64,000 bases of DNA from Urophycis tenuis (Eukaryota > Chordata > Actinopteri > Gadiformes > Phycidae): NCBI GenBank assembly GCA_036785325.1, contig JAXIVH010000012.1, forward strand, positions 5,823,799-5,887,798. Direction: 5' to 3'. This document shows, piece after piece, positions 46,805 through 63,903 of the stretch. The translations under genes were made by a program, and so were the position numbers. The notes beneath the pieces were generated by a model. The model saw only the letters and a program-made list of their open reading frames with translations. It had not been told where the DNA came from and made no database searches. Within the stretch, counting starts at the first letter, position 1, and each line of letters begins with the position of its first letter.

Positions 46805-49473
46805 TTTTGAAATTGGTCCGTTTATTATTATTATTCCTATTATTATTTCAGGGATCTTTGAGGTTGATTTGCACTATCTGAACATATATGAAAACTCAAT
46901 TTTTTTTGGCAAAGTTGTCAGGCCTGGTGAAAAATTGTATATTCTAGGCATCACGTTCATGTCGCACACTAGGAAAGCCTCTAGGTGGCGCTGTTTATGA
47001 GCAATGTCTGTAACGCCTATAACTTCCGCAAAATTTGGCGTACATTCAAAAACGTTACATCTACAGATTCGGGCAAACGTGCTGCACCTCGCTGTGTCAA
47101 CGTGTTGGGAGTCCGCCTGCCTTCGTTTTCGCGCAAAATCGCAAAAACTAAAAAACAGCGTTTACAGCCTCAATCCATCAGGCTTTCTCCGATATGCACG
47201 AAAATTGACATGTAGTTATTATTATTATTATTTCTCAGCACTTTGAAGTTGATTTGCGCTATCTAACCCTATATGAAAACTCAATTTTTTTTGGCAAAGT
47301 TGTCAGGCCTGGTGAAAATAGATATTTGATATGTGTCATGTTCATGTCGCACACTAGCAAAACCCCTAGGTGGCGCTGTTTATGAGCAAAACCCGTAACG
47401 CTAATTATTATTATTATTATTTCGGGGAACTTTGACGTTGATTTGCACTATCTGAACATATACGAAAACTCAATTTTTTTTGGCAAAGTTGTCAGGCCTG
47501 GTGAAAAATTTGATATTCTATGCGTTACGTCCCTGTCGCACACTAGAAAGGCCTCTAGGTGGTGCTGTTTTTGACCAAAATTCGTGAACGCTAATAACTC
47601 CAACAACTCCTGCAAGGATTGTCGCACATTCAAAAACTTTATATCCACACATGCGGGCAAACATGCTGCACCTCGGGATCTAGGTCACGCCCACTTCCGC
47701 CTGACTTTTTTTTTTGCTACAACGCAAAAACGCAAAAAAAGTGCGTCTGCAGCTTCCAATCATGGGGCTTTCTCCGATTCGCACGAAACTCAACATGTAG
47801 CATCCAACGACTGAACCATGACAAAATGTCATATGAAGTATGTTGAAATTCTCTATAGTTAGCGCGTTATAATTTTTTTTCTCTTTGTCAATTTTCTGTA
47901 AAAACAGGAAATGGACCATATCTCCACAATGCTATATTCTTTCGACACCAAATTTTGGTCCCTACCTCGGAATATGTCCTCCATGCTAGCTACCAAATTT
48001 CTGGCCATTGCCACTAGAGGGCGCTCTTTAAAATCAAGAAGTTTATTCCTCCATATTGGCAAGTGCTATTAACACAAAACTTGGTAGGCACATACCTCAG
48101 GGGTCCATGAGGCAGGGGTTAAAAGGACACAAAAATTCTGCCACGGGATGGCGCTCTAAAAGCAGCATAAATCACTGTGCAAACACCGTAATAGCTATGA
48201 ATATGAAATTCACTGGACACGTGTAAACCTCTGCCAAACCCTCACATACCAAAAATCGTGGTTGTCGTGGTAATAGCGCCCCCTAGAGGCTTTAAAAACG
48301 ACAGCCCCGACACCACGTTTCACTTACATGTATAAAACTCGGTATGCCCGTTAACCAGGCCCATACCTACAAAAAAGCCTCTTGGACCCATACCCGTTAA
48401 CCCACCGGAAGTCAGATATTTGCCTTCAAAGTTGCGAAATTTTGCGATTTTTGCATCCTATTTGAACGAACTCCTCCCAGGGGATTAGCCCGTTGGGCTC
48501 CAAATTTTTTGGGTAGATTCAGAATATAGTTCTTACCAAAAGTTGTGCTATTTGGGACTCTACCTCAAAGGGCGTGGCCACGGCGTTCCGTCAAAATCGG
48601 CCATAATCCATTTTTTGCCTTTTTCCAGAACACCGACTTTAACCGATTTGTTTGAAACTCGGTATGGATGTTACCCTGCCCTAGCCCTACAAAAAAGCCT
48701 CTTGGACCCATGCCATAAAACCCACCGAAAGTCAGATATTTTCGTTTCAATTTTTGCCATTTTCGATTTTCGCGTCGTATTTGAACGAACTCCTCCCAGG
48801 GGATTTGTCGCTTGGGCTCCAAATTTTTGGGGTAGATTCAGAACATGATTCTCACCAAAAGTTGTGCTATTTGCGACCCTACCTCAAAGGGCGTGGTCAT
48901 GGCTTTCCTTCAAAGTCGGCCATATTCAATTATGTCGTTTTTATACCCATGTTTGTGAACGAACTCCTCCCATGGGATTTTTCCGTTCTGCTTCAAAATT
49001 GGCCAGTGCATTTGAAACGTGGTTCTTAACTATAGTTGTGCTATTTGCGACCCTACCTCAAAGGGCGTGGTCATGGCTTCCCGTCAAAGTCGGCCATATT
49101 CAATTATTTCGTCTTTTATACCCATGTTTGTGAACAAATTCCTCCCAAGCGATTTTTCCGTTCTGCTTCAAAATTGGTCAGTGCATTTGAAACGTGGTTC
49201 TTAACTAAAGTTGTGCTATTTACGGCTCTACCTCAAAGGGCGTGGCCAGGGTGTGCCGTCAAAATCGGCCATACCGCACAGTGCGTGGACGGCCACAAAC
49301 GAGAACCTGTCACGCCATCCTTGAGCAAACGACGACCTGTCACGACTTCATCCATGTGAACGACGAACTGTCACGACGCCATCCACGTGCCGACGAGTCA
49401 ATTTTTACGGCGAGGTCCCCCCAAATGTCCCGCGGGACATTAACCCAATTTAGATATATATATCAATCAATCA

Positions 49474-49667
<194 letters not shown>

Positions 49668-49677
49668 ATTATTATTA

Positions 49678-49764
49678 GGGACCGAGCCTGTGAAACAGGA
49701 CGAGGTCCCTTTTGAAATTGATTCGTTTATTAGGGACCGAGCCTGTGAAACAGGACGAGGTCCC
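49678..49764 (+). repeat. Two tandem hairpin elements, 55-bp period
   Basis: Copies lie at 49678-49709 (GAAATTGA tail) and 49733-49764 (GTTTTTGA tail). The second corresponds to the single copy at 10228. Confidence 0.9.
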
Positions 49765-51861
49765 TTTTGTTTTTGATTCGTTTATTATTATTATTATTAT
49801 TATTCTTTTTCTTCTTTCAGGGATCTTTGCGGTTTATTTGCACTACCTGAACATATATGAAAACTCAATTTTTTTTGGCAAAGTTGTCAGGCCTGGTGAA
49901 AAATTGTATATTCTAGGCATCACGTTCATGTCGCACACTAGGAAAGCCTCTAGGTGGCGCTGTTTATGAGCAATGTCTGTAACGCCTATAACTTCCGCAA
50001 AATTTGGCGCACATTCAAAAACGTTACATCTACGGATGCGGGCAATCGTGCTGCACCTCGCTGTGTCAACGTGTTGTATTTTCGCCTGCCTTCGTTTTCG
50101 CGCAAAATCGCAAAAACTAAAAAACAGCATTTACAGCCTCAATCCATCAGGCTTTCTCCGATATGCACGAAACTTGACATGTAGCATGTGCCGACTGAAA
50201 TATAGAAAAAGTCCATATAAAGTATGTTGAAATTCTCTATAGTCAGCGCGTTATAAAAATTTTAAAATTTGTCAATTTTCTGTAAAAACAGGAAGTGGAC
50301 CATATCTCAACAATGCTATATTCTTTCGACACCAAATTTTGGTCCCTACCTTGGAATATGTCCTCCATGCTAGCTACCAAATTTCGAGTCATTGCCACTA
50401 GAGGGCGCTCTTTAAAATCAAGAAGTTTATACCTCCATATTGGCAAGTGCTATTAACACAAAACTTGGTAGGCACATACCTCAGGGCTCCCTGAGGCAGG
50501 GGTTAAAAGGACACAAAAATTCTGCCACGGGATGGCGCTCTAAAATCAGCATAAATCACTGTGCAAACACCATAATAGTTATGAATATGAAATTCACAGG
50601 ACACGTGTATACCTCTGCCAAAACCTCACATACCAAAAATCGTGCTTGTCGTGGTAATAGCGCCCCCTATAGGCTTTAAAAACGACAGCCCCGACACCAC
50701 GTTTCACTTACATGTATGAAACTCAGTAGGCCCATTAAGCAGGCCCAGACCTACAAAAAAGCCTCTTGGACCCATACCCGTTAACCCACCGGAAGTCAGA
50801 TATTTGCCTTCAAAGTTGCGAAATTTTGCGATTTTTGCATCCTATTTGAACGAACTCCTCCCAGAGGATTAGCCCGTTGGGCTTCAAAATTTTTGTGTAG
50901 GTTCAGAACGTGGGACTTGACAAAAGTTGTGCTATTTGGGACTCTACCTCAAAGGGCGTGGCCACGGCGTTCCGTCAAAATCGGCCATAATCCATTTTTT
51001 GGCTTTTTCCAAGACACCGACTTTAACCGATATGTTTGAAACTCGGTATGGATGTTCCCCTGCCCTAGCCCTACAAAAAAGCCTCTTGGACCGATACAAA
51101 AAAACCCACCGGAAGTCAGATATTTCCATTTGAATTTTTGCCATTTTCGATTTTCGCGTCCTATTTGAACGAACTCCTCCCAGGGGATTTGTCGCTTGGG
51201 CTCCAAATTTTTGGGGTAGATTCAGAACATGACTCTCACCAAAAGTTGTGCTATTTGCGACCCTACCTCAAAGGGCGTGGTCATGGCTTTCCTTCAAAGT
51301 CGGCCATATTCAATTATGTCGTTTTTATACCCATGTTTGTGAACGAACTCCTCCCATGGGATTTTTCCGTTCTGCTTCAAAATTGGTCAGTCCATTTAAA
51401 ACGTGGTTCTTAACTAAAGTTGTGCTATTTGCGACCCTACCTCAAAGGGCGTGGTCATGGCTTCCCGTCAAAGTCGGCCATATTCAATTATTTCGTCTTT
51501 TATACCCATGTTTGTGAACAAATTCCTCCCAAGCGATTTTTCCGTTCTGCTTCAAAATTGGTCAGTGCATTTGAAACGTGGTTCTTAACTAAAGTTGTGC
51601 TATTTACGGCTCTACCTCAAAGGGCGTGGCCAGGGTGTGCCGTCAAAGTCCGCCATACCGCACAGTGCGTGGACAGCCACAAACGAGAACCTGTCACGCC
51701 ATCCTTGAGCAAACGACGACCTGTCACGACTTCATCCATGTGAACGACGAACTGTCACGACGCCATCCACGTGCCGACGAGTCAATTTTTACGGCGAGGT
51801 CCCCCCAAATGTCCCGCGGGACATTAACCCAATTTAGATATATCAATCCATCCATCCATCC

Positions 51862-52487
<626 letters not shown>

Positions 52488-52497
52488 ATTATTATTA

Positions 52498-52529
52498 GGG
52501 ACCGAGCCTGTGAAACAGGACGAGGTCCC
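52498..52529 (+). repeat. Hairpin element (single copy)
   Basis: It follows (TATC)155 and TTATTATTA. Confidence 0.9.
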
Positions 52530-52578
52530 TTTTGAAATTGGTCCGTTTATTATTATTCTTATTCCTATTATTATTATT

Positions 52579-54952
<2,374 letters not shown>

Positions 54953-57154
54953 TCGGGGAACTTTGACGTTGATTTGCACTACCTGAACATATATGAAAAC
55001 TCAATTTTTTTTGGCAAAGTTTTAGGGCCTGGTGAAAAATTATATATTTTAGGCATCCCGTTCATGTCACACACTAGGAAAGCCTCTAGGTGGCGCTGTT
55101 TATGAGCAATGTCTGTAACGCCTATAACTTCCGCAAAATTTGGCGTACATTCAAAAACGTTACATCTACAGATTCGGGCAAACGTGCTGCACCTCGCTGT
55201 GTCAACGTGTTGGGAGTCCGTCTGCCTTCGTTTTCGCGCAAAATCGCAAAAACTAAAAAACAGCGTTTACAGCCTCAATCCATCAGGCTTTCTCCGATAT
55301 GCACGAAAATTGAGATGTAGCATGTGCCGACTGAAATATGCAAAAACACCATATAAAGTATGTTGAAATTATCTATAGTCAGCGCGTTACAAAACTTTAA
55401 AGATTTGTCAATTTTCTGTAAAAACAGAAAGTGGACCATATCTCCACAATGCTATATTCTTTCGACACCAAATTTTAATCCCAACCTCGGAATATGTCCT
55501 CCATGCTAGCTACCAAATTTCTGGTCATTGCCACTAGAGGGCGCTCTTTAAAATCAAGAAGTTTATATCTCCATATTGGCAAGTGCTATTAACACAAAAC
55601 TTGGTAGGCACATACCTCAGGGCTCCCTGAGGCAGGGGTTAAAAGGACACAAAAATTCTGCCACGGGATGGCGCTCTAAAATCAGCATAAATCACTGTGC
55701 AAACACCATAATAGTTATGAATAGGAAATTCACAGGACACGTGTATACCTCTGCCAAAACCTCACTTACCAAAAATCGTGCTTGTCGTGGTAATAGCGCC
55801 CCCTATAGGCTTTAAAAACGACAGCCCCGACACCACGTTTCACCTACATGTATAAAACTCGGTAGGCACGTTAACCAGGCGCAGACCTACAAAAAAGCCT
55901 CTTGGACCCATACCCGTTAACCCACCGGAAGTCAGATATTTGCCTTCAAAGTTGCGATTTTTTGCGATTTTCGCATCCTATTTGAACGAACTCCTCCCAG
56001 GGGATTTGCCCGTTGGGCTCCAAATTTTTTGGGTAGATTCAGGAGATGGGTCTTACCAAAAGTTGTGCTATTTGCGACTCTACCTCAAAGGGCGTGGCCA
56101 CGGCGTTCCGTCAAAATCGGCCATAATCCATTTTTTGCCTTTTTCCAGAACACCGACTTTAACCGATTTGTTTGAAACTCGGTATGGATGTTACCCTGCC
56201 CTAGCCCTACAAAAAAGCCTCTTGGACCCATGCCATAAAACCCACCGAAAGTCAGATATTTTCGTTTCAATTTTTGCCATTTTCGATTTTCGCGTCCTAT
56301 TTGAACGAACTCCTCCCAGGGGATTTGTCGCTTGGGCTCCAAATTTTTGGGGTAGATTCAGAACATGATTCTCACCAAAAGTTGTGCTATTTGCGACCCT
56401 ACCTTAAAGGGCGTGGTCATGGCTTTCCTTCAAAGTCGGCCATATTCAATTATGTCGTTTTTATACCCATGTTTGTGAACGAACTCCTCCCATGGGATTT
56501 TTCCGTTCTGCTTCAAAATTGGTCAGTGCATTTAAAACGTGGTTCTTAACTAAAGTTGTGCTATTTGCGACCCTACCTCAAAGGGCGTGGTCATGGCTTC
56601 CCGTCAAAGTCGGCCATATTCAATTATTTCGTCTTTTATACCCATGTTTGTGAACAAATTCCTCCCAAGCGATTTTTCCGTTCTGCTTCAAAATTGGTCA
56701 GTACATTTAAAACGTGGTTCTTAACTAAAGTTGTGCTATTTACGGCTCTACCTCTAAGGGCGTGGCCAGGGTGTGCAGTCAAAGTCGGCCATACCGCACA
56801 GTGCGTGGACAGCCACAAACGAGAACCTGTCACGCCATCCTTGAGCAAACGACGACCTGTCACGACTTTGTCCACGTGAACGACGAACTGTCACGACGCC
56901 ATCCACGTGCCGACGAGTCAATTTTTACGGCGAGGTCCCCCCAAATGTCCCGCGGGACATTAATTATTAGGGACCGAGCCTGTGAAACAGGACGAGGTCC
57001 CTTTTGTTTTTGATTCGTTTATTAGGGACCGAGCCTGTGAAACAGGACGAGGTCCCTTTTGAAATTGATTCGTTTATTAGGGACCGAGCCTGTGAAACAG
57101 GACGAGGTCCCTTTTGTTTTTGGTTCGTTTATTATTATTCTTCTTTTTCTTCTT
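54953..57154 (+). repeat. Array unit 23, type I, no TATC
   Basis: The CTCF-like core is at 55531-55544. The unit is the sister of unit 17 (offset 15,538). The palindrome is present but is followed by ATTAATTATTAGGG, so the AATC/TATC region is absent. Three hairpin elements follow at 56970-57001, 57025-57056 and 57080-57111, spaced exactly 55 bp. A TTA tract and TTCTTTTTCTTCTTTCAG then lead into the next unit. Confidence 0.92.
56970..57111 (+). repeat. Three tandem hairpin elements, exact 55-bp period
   Basis: Copies lie at 56970, 57025 and 57080. Tails alternate GTTTTTG, GAAATTG, GTTTTTG, so the cluster mixes both tail types. Confidence 0.92.
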
Positions 57155-59029
57155 TCAGGGATCTTTGACGTTGATTTGCACTATCTTAACATATATGAAA
57201 ACTCAATTTTTTTTGGCAAACTTTTAGGGCCTGGTGAAAAATTGTATATTCTAGGAATCACGTTCATGTCGCGCACTAGCAAAGCCTCTAGGTGGCGCTG
57301 TTTATGTGAACCCTCTGTAACGCCTATAACTTCCGCAAAAATTGGCGCACATTCAAAAACGTTACAGCTACGGATGCGGGCAGTCATGCTGCACCTCGCT
57401 GTGTCAACGAGTTGTATTTCCGCCTGCCTTCATTTTCGCGCAAAATCGCAAAAACTAAAAAACTGTTTTTACATCCTCAATCCATCAGGCTTTCTCCGAT
57501 ATGCACGAAACTTGACATGTAGCATGTCCCGACTGAAATATAGAAAAGCTCCATATAAAGTATGTTGAAATTCTCTATAGTCAGCGCGTTATAAAAATTT
57601 TAAGATTTGTCAATTTTCTGTAAAAACAGGAAGTGGACCATATCTCCACAATGCTATATTCTTTCGACACCAAATTTTGGTCCCTACCTCGGAATATGTC
57701 CTCCATGCTAGCTACCAAATTTCGAGTCATTGCCACTAGAGGGCGCTCTTTAAAATCAAGAAGTTTATACCTCCATATTGGCAAGTGCTATTAACACAAA
57801 ACTTGGTAGGCACATACCTCAGGGCTCCCTAAGGCAGGGGTTAAAAGGACACAAAAATTCTGCCACGGGATGGCGCTCTAAAATCAGCATAAATCACTGT
57901 GCAAACACCATAATAGTTATGAATATGAAATTCACAGGACACGTGTATACCTCTGCCAAAACCTCACTTACCAAAAATCGTGCTTGTCGTGGTAATAGCG
58001 CCCCCTATAGGCTTTAAAAACGACAGCCCCGACACCACGTTTCACCTACATGTATGAAACTCGGTAGGCCCGTTAACCAGGCCCAGACCTACAAAAAAGC
58101 CTCTTGGACCCATACCCGTTAACCCACCGGAAGTCAGATATTTGCCTTCAAAGTTGCGATTTTTTGCGATTTTCGCATCCTATTTGAACGAACTCCTCCC
58201 AGGGGATTGGCCCGTTGGGCTCCAAATTTTTTGGGTAGATTCAGGAGATGGGTCTTACCAAAAGTTGTGCTATTTGCGACTCTACCTCAAAGGGCGTGGC
58301 CACGGCGTTCCGTCAAAATCGGCCATAATCCATTTTTTGGCTTTTTCCAAGACACCGACTTTAACCGATATGTTTGAAACTCGGTATGGATGTTAACCTG
58401 GCCTAGCCCTACAAAAAAGCCTCTTGGACCCATGCCATAAAACCCACCGAAAGTCAGATATTTTCGTTTCAATTTTTGCCATTTTCGATTTTCGCGTCCT
58501 ATTTGAACGAACTCCTCCCAGGGGATTTGTCGCTTGGGGTCCAAATTTTTGGGGTAGATTCAGAACATGATTCTCACCAAAAGTTGTGCTATTTGCGACC
58601 CTACCTCAAAGGGCGTGGTCATGGCTTTCCTTCAAAGTCGGCCATATTCAATTATGTCGTTTTTATACCCATGTTTGTGAACGAACTCCTCCCATGGGAT
58701 TTTTCCGTTCTGCTTCAAAATTGGTCAGTGTATTTAAAACGTGGTTCTTAACTAAAGTTGTGCTATTTGCGACCCTACCTCAAAGGGCGTGTTCATGGCT
58801 TCCCGTCAAAGTCGGCCATATTCAATTATTTCGTCTTTTATACCCATGTTTGTGAACAAATTCCTCCCAAGGGATTTTTCCGTTCTGCTTCAAAATTGGT
58901 CAGTGCATTTGAAACGTGGTTCTCAACTAAAGTTGTGCTACTTACGGCTCTACCTCGTTATTAGGGACCGAGCCTGTGAAACAGGACGAGGTCCCTTTTG
59001 AAATTGGTCTGTTTTTTATTATTATTATT
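57155..59029 (+). repeat. Array unit 24, type I, 3'-truncated (shortest)
   Basis: The CTCF-like core is at 57733-57746. The unit stops inside the second short D repeat (GGCTCTACCTCG, about 58958) and is joined to TTATTAGGGACC. The end of D, block E, the palindrome and the TATC tract are therefore all missing. One hairpin element lies at 58964-58995. Confidence 0.92.
58964..58995 (+). repeat. Hairpin element at a truncated unit end
   Basis: It is joined via TTATTA to a D repeat cut at CTACCTCG. Confidence 0.9.
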
Positions 59030-61085
59030 TCGGCAGACTTTGAAGTTGATTTTAACCCCCTGAACATATACGAAAACTCAATTTTTTTTGGCAAAGTTGT
59101 CAGGCCTGGTGAAAAATTTTATATTCTAGGCATCACGTTCATGTCGCACACTAGGAAAGCCTCTAGGTGGCGCTGTTTATGAGCAATGTCTGTAACGCCT
59201 ATAACTTCCGCAAAATTTGGCGCACATTCAAAAACGTTACATCGACGGATTCGGGCAAACGTGCTGCACCTCGCTGTGTCAACGTGTTGGAAGTCCGCCT
59301 GCCTTCGTTTTCGCGCAAAATCGCAAAAACTAAAAAACAGCGTTTACAGCCTCAATCCATCAGGCTTTCTCCGATATGCACGAAAATTGACATGTAGCAT
59401 GTCCCGACTGAAATATGCAAAAACACCATATAAAGTATGTTGAAATTCTCTTAAGCCAGCGCGTTATAAAAAATGTTAGATTTGTCAATTTTCTGTAAAA
59501 ACAGGAAGTGGACCATATCTCCACAATGCTATATTCTTTCGACACGAAATTTTGGTCCCTACCTCGGAATATGTCCTCCATGCTAGCTACCAAATTTCCG
59601 GTCATTGCCACTAGAGGGCGCTCTTTAAAATCAAGAAGTTTATTCCTCCGTATTGGCAAGTGCGATTAACACAAAACTTGGTAGGCACATACCTCAATGC
59701 TCCCTAAGGCAGGGGTTAAAAGGGGGAAAAAATTCTGCCACGGGATGGCGCTCTAAAAGCAGCGTAAATCACTGTGCAAACACCGTAATAGTTATGAATA
59801 TGAAATTCACTGGACACGTGTATAGTGCTGCCCAAAGCTCACATACCAAAAATCGTGCTTGTGGTGGTTGTAGCGCCCCCTACAGGCTTTAAAAACAACA
59901 GCCCCGACACCACGTTTCACCTACATGTATGAAACTCGGTAGGCACGTTACACAGCCCCAGACCTACAAAAAAGCCTCTTGGACCCATACCCCTTAAAGC
60001 ACCGGAAGTCAGATATTTGCATTTGACATTTGCAATTTTCGCGTTGTATTTGAACGAACTCCTCCCAGGGGATTTGTTGCTTGGCCTCCAAAATTTTTGT
60101 CTAGGTTCAGAACTTGGGACTTGACAAAAGTTGTGCTATTTGGGACTCTACCTCAAAGGGCGTGGCCACGGCGTTCCGTCAAAATCGGCCATAATCCATT
60201 TTTTGCCTTTTTCCAGAACACCGACTTTAACCGATTTTTTTGAAACTCGGTGTGGATGTTACACAGCCCTAGCCCTACAAAAAAGCCTCTTGGACCCATG
60301 CCATAAAACCCACTTAAAGTCAGATATTTTCGTTTCAATTTTTGCCATTTTCGATTTTCGCGTCCTATTTGAACGAACTCCTCCCAGGGGATTTGTCGCT
60401 TGGGCTCCAAATTTTTGGGGTAGATTCAGAACATGATTCTCACCAAAAGTTGTGCTATTTGCGACCCTACCTCAAAGGGCGTGGTCATGGCTTTCCTTCA
60501 AAGTCGGCCATATTCAATTATGTCGTTTTTATACCCATGTTTGTGAACGAACTCCTCCCATGGAATTTTTCCGTTCTGCTTCAAAATTGGCCAGTGCATT
60601 TGAAACGTGGTTCTTAACTAAAGTTGTGCTATTTGCGACCCTACCTCAAAGGGCGTGGTCATGGCTTCCCGTCAAATTCGGCCATATTCAATTATTTCGT
60701 CTTTTATACCCATGTTTGTGAACAAATTCCTCCCAAGCGATTTTTCCGTTCTGCTTTAAAATTGGTCAGTGCATTTGAAACGTGGTTCTTAACTAAAGTT
60801 GTGCTATTTATGGCTCTACCTCGAAGGGCGTGGCCAGGGTGTGCAGTCAAAGTCGGCCATACCGCACAGTGCGTGGACAGCCACAAACGAGAACCTGTCA
60901 CGCCATCCTTGAGCAAACGACGACCTGTCACGACTTCATCCATGTGAACGACAAACTGTCACGACGCCATCCACGTGCCGACGAGTCAATTTTTACGGCG
61001 AGGTCCCCCCAAATGTCCCGCGGGACATTAATTATTAGGGACCGAGCCTGTGAAACAGGACGAGGTCCCTTTTGAAATTGATCCG

Positions 61086-61133
<48 letters not shown>
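59030..61133 (+). repeat. Array unit 25, type I, chimera of units 7 and 18 lineages
   Basis: The 5' half matches unit 7 (offset 43,295) up to about 60,085. The 3' half from about 60,150 matches unit 18 (offset 17,245). The switch lies inside the first long C repeat. The CTCF-like core is at 59608-59621. After the palindrome comes ATTAATTATTAGGG with no TATC. One hairpin element lies at 61038-61069, followed by a TTA tract of about 50 bp. Confidence 0.92.
61038..61069 (+). repeat. Hairpin element after intact palindrome
   Basis: It follows GGGACATTAATTATTA and is succeeded by the longest TTA tract in the window (about 61087-61133). Confidence 0.9.
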
Positions 61134-63232
61134 TCTAGGAACTTTGAGGTTGATTTGCGCTATCTGACCCTATATGAAAACTCAATTTTTTTTGGCAAAG
61201 TTGTCAGGCCTGGTGAAAATAGATGTATGATATGTGTCATGTTCATGTCGCACACTAGGAAAGCCTCTTGGTGGCGCTGTTTATGAGCAACCTCTGTAAC
61301 GCCTATAACTTCCGCAAAAGTTGGCGCACATTCAAAAACGTTATATCTACGGATTCGGGCAATTGTGCTGCACCTCGCTGTGTCATCGTGTTGTATTTCC
61401 GCCTGCCTTTGTTTTCGCGCAAAATCGCAAAAACTGAAAAACAGCTTTTACAGCCTCAATCCATCAGGCTTTCTCCGATATGCACGAAACTTGACATGTA
61501 GCATGTCCCGACTGAAATATGCAAAAACGCTATATAAAGTATGTTGAAATTCTCTATAGTCAGCGCGTTACAAAACTTTAAAGATTTGTCAATTTTCTGT
61601 AAAAACAGAAAGTGGACCATATCTCCACAATGCTATATTCTTTCGACACCAAATTTTGGTCCCTACCTCGGAATATGTCCTCCATGCTAGCTACCAAATT
61701 TCTGGTCATTGCCACTAGAGGGCGCTCTTTAAAATCAAGAAGTTTATATCTCCATATTGGCAAGTGCTATTAACACAAAACTTGGTAGGCACATACCTCA
61801 GGGCTCCCTGAGGCAGGGGTTAAAAGGACACAAAAATTCTGCCACGGGATGGCGCTCTAAAATCAGCATAAATCACTGTGCAAACACCATAATAGTTATG
61901 AATATGAAATTCACAGCACACGTGTATACCTCTGCCAAAACCTCACTTACCAAAAATCGTGCTTGTCGTGGTAATAGCGCCCCCTATAGGCTTTAAAAAC
62001 GACAGCCCCGACACCACGTTTCACCTACATGTATGAAACTCGGTAGGCGCGTTAACCAGGCCCAGACCTACAAAAAAGCCTCTTGGACCCATACCCGTTA
62101 ACCCACCGGAAGTCAGATATTTGCCTTCAAAGTTGCGAATTTTTGCAATTTTCGCATCCTATTTGAACGAACTCCTCCCAGGGGATTGGCCCGTTGGGCT
62201 CCAAATTTTTTGGGTAGATTCAGGAGATGGGTCTTACCAAAAGTTGTGCTATTTGCGACTCTACCTCAAAGGGCGTGGCCACGGCGTTCCGTCAAAATCG
62301 GCCATAATCCATTTTTTGGCTTTTTCCAAGACACCGACTTTAACCGATATGTTTGAAACTCGGTATGGATGTTAACCTGGCCTAGCCCTACAAAAAAGCC
62401 TCTTGGACCCATGCCATAAAACCCACCGAAAGTCAGATATTTTCGTTTCAATTTTTGCCATTTTCGATTTTCGCGTCCTATTTGAACGAACTCCTCCCAG
62501 GGGATTTGTCGCTTGGGCTCCAAATTTTTGGGGTAGATTCAGAACATGATTCTCACCAAAAGTTGTGCTATTTGCGACCCTACCTCAAAGGGCGTGGTCA
62601 TGGCTTTCCTTCAAAGTCGGCCATATTCAATTATGTCGTTTTTATACCCATGTTTGTGAACGAACTCCTCCCATGGAATTTTTCCGTTCTGCTTCAAAAT
62701 TGGTCAGTGCATTTAAAACGTGGTTCTTAACTAAAGTTGTGCTATTTGCGACCCTACCTCAAAGGGCGTGGTCATGGCTTCCCGTCAAAGTCGGCCATAT
62801 TCAATTATTTCGTCTTTTATACCCATGTTTGTGAACAAATTCCTCCCAAGCGATTTTTCTGTTCTGCTTCAAAATTGGTCAGTGCATTTGAAACGTGGTT
62901 CTTAACTAAAGTTGTGCTATTTATGGCTCTACCTCGAAGGGCGTGGCCAGGGTGTGCAGTCAAAGTCGGCCATACCGCACAGTGCGTGGACAGCCACAAA
63001 CGAGAACCTGTCACGCCATCCTTGAGCAAACGACGACCTGTCACGACTTCATCCATGTGAACGACAAACTGTCACGACGCCATCCACGTGCCGACGAGTC
63101 AATTTTTACGGCGAGGTCCCCCCAAATGTCCCGCGGGACATTAATTATTATTAGGGACCGAGCCTGTGAAACAGGACGAGGTCCCTTTTGAAATTGGTCC
63201 GTTTATTTGTTATTATTATTATTATTATTATT
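61134..63232 (+). repeat. Array unit 26, type III/type I mosaic
   Basis: The first roughly 110 bp are type III (TCTAGGAACTTTGAGG, AAAATAGATGTATGATATG). At the CACACTAGGAAAGCCTC motif the sequence becomes type I. The CTCF-like core is at 61712-61725. The palindrome is followed by ATTAATTATTATTAGGG with no TATC. One hairpin element lies at 63154-63185. Confidence 0.92.
63154..63185 (+). repeat. Hairpin element (single copy)
   Basis: It follows GGGACATTAATTATTATTA and precedes the divergent last unit. Confidence 0.9.
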
Positions 63233-63883
63233 TCGGGGATCTTTGACGTTGATTTGCACTATCTGAACGTATATGAAAACTCAATTTTTTTTGGCAAAGT
63301 TTTAGGGTCTGGTGAAAAATTTTATATTTTAGGAGTCCCAAACATGTCGCGCACTAGGAAAGCCTCTAGGTGGAGCTGTTTATGCGCAATCTCTGTAACG
63401 CCTATAACTTCCGCAAAAGTTGGCGCACATTCAAAAACTTTATATCTACAGATTCGGGCAATCGTGCTGCACCTTAATGTCTCTAGGAGGTCTCAGTCCG
63501 CCTGCCTTCATTTTCGCGCAAAATCGCAAAAACTAAAAAACAGTTTTTACAGCCTCAATCCATCAAACTTTCTCCGACATGCACGAAATTTGACATGTAG
63601 CATTTCCCGACTGAAATATGCAAAAACACCATATAAAGTATGTTGGAATTATCTATAGTTAGCGCGTTACAAAACTTTTAAGATTTGTCAATTTTCTGTA
63701 AAAACAGGAAGTGGACCATATCTCCACAATGCTATATTCTTTCGACACCAAATTTTGGTCCCTACCTCGGAATATGTCCTCCATGCTAGCTACCAAATTT
63801 CGAGTCATTGCCGCTAGAGGGCGCTCTTTAAAATCAAGAAGTTTATACCTCCATATTGGCAGGTGCTATTAACACAAAACTTG
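63233..63883 (+). repeat. Array unit 27, divergent type I, 3'-truncated
   Basis: The A block is divergent (GGAGCTGTTTATGCG; CTTAATGTCTCTAGGAGG), related to the unit at 32280. The CTCF-like site at 63811-63824 reads CCGCTAGAGGGCGC, one base off the core. The unit ends at ACACAAAACTTG and is joined to a TTA tract. Confidence 0.9.
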
Positions 63884-63903
63884 TTATTATTATTATTATT
63901 ATT

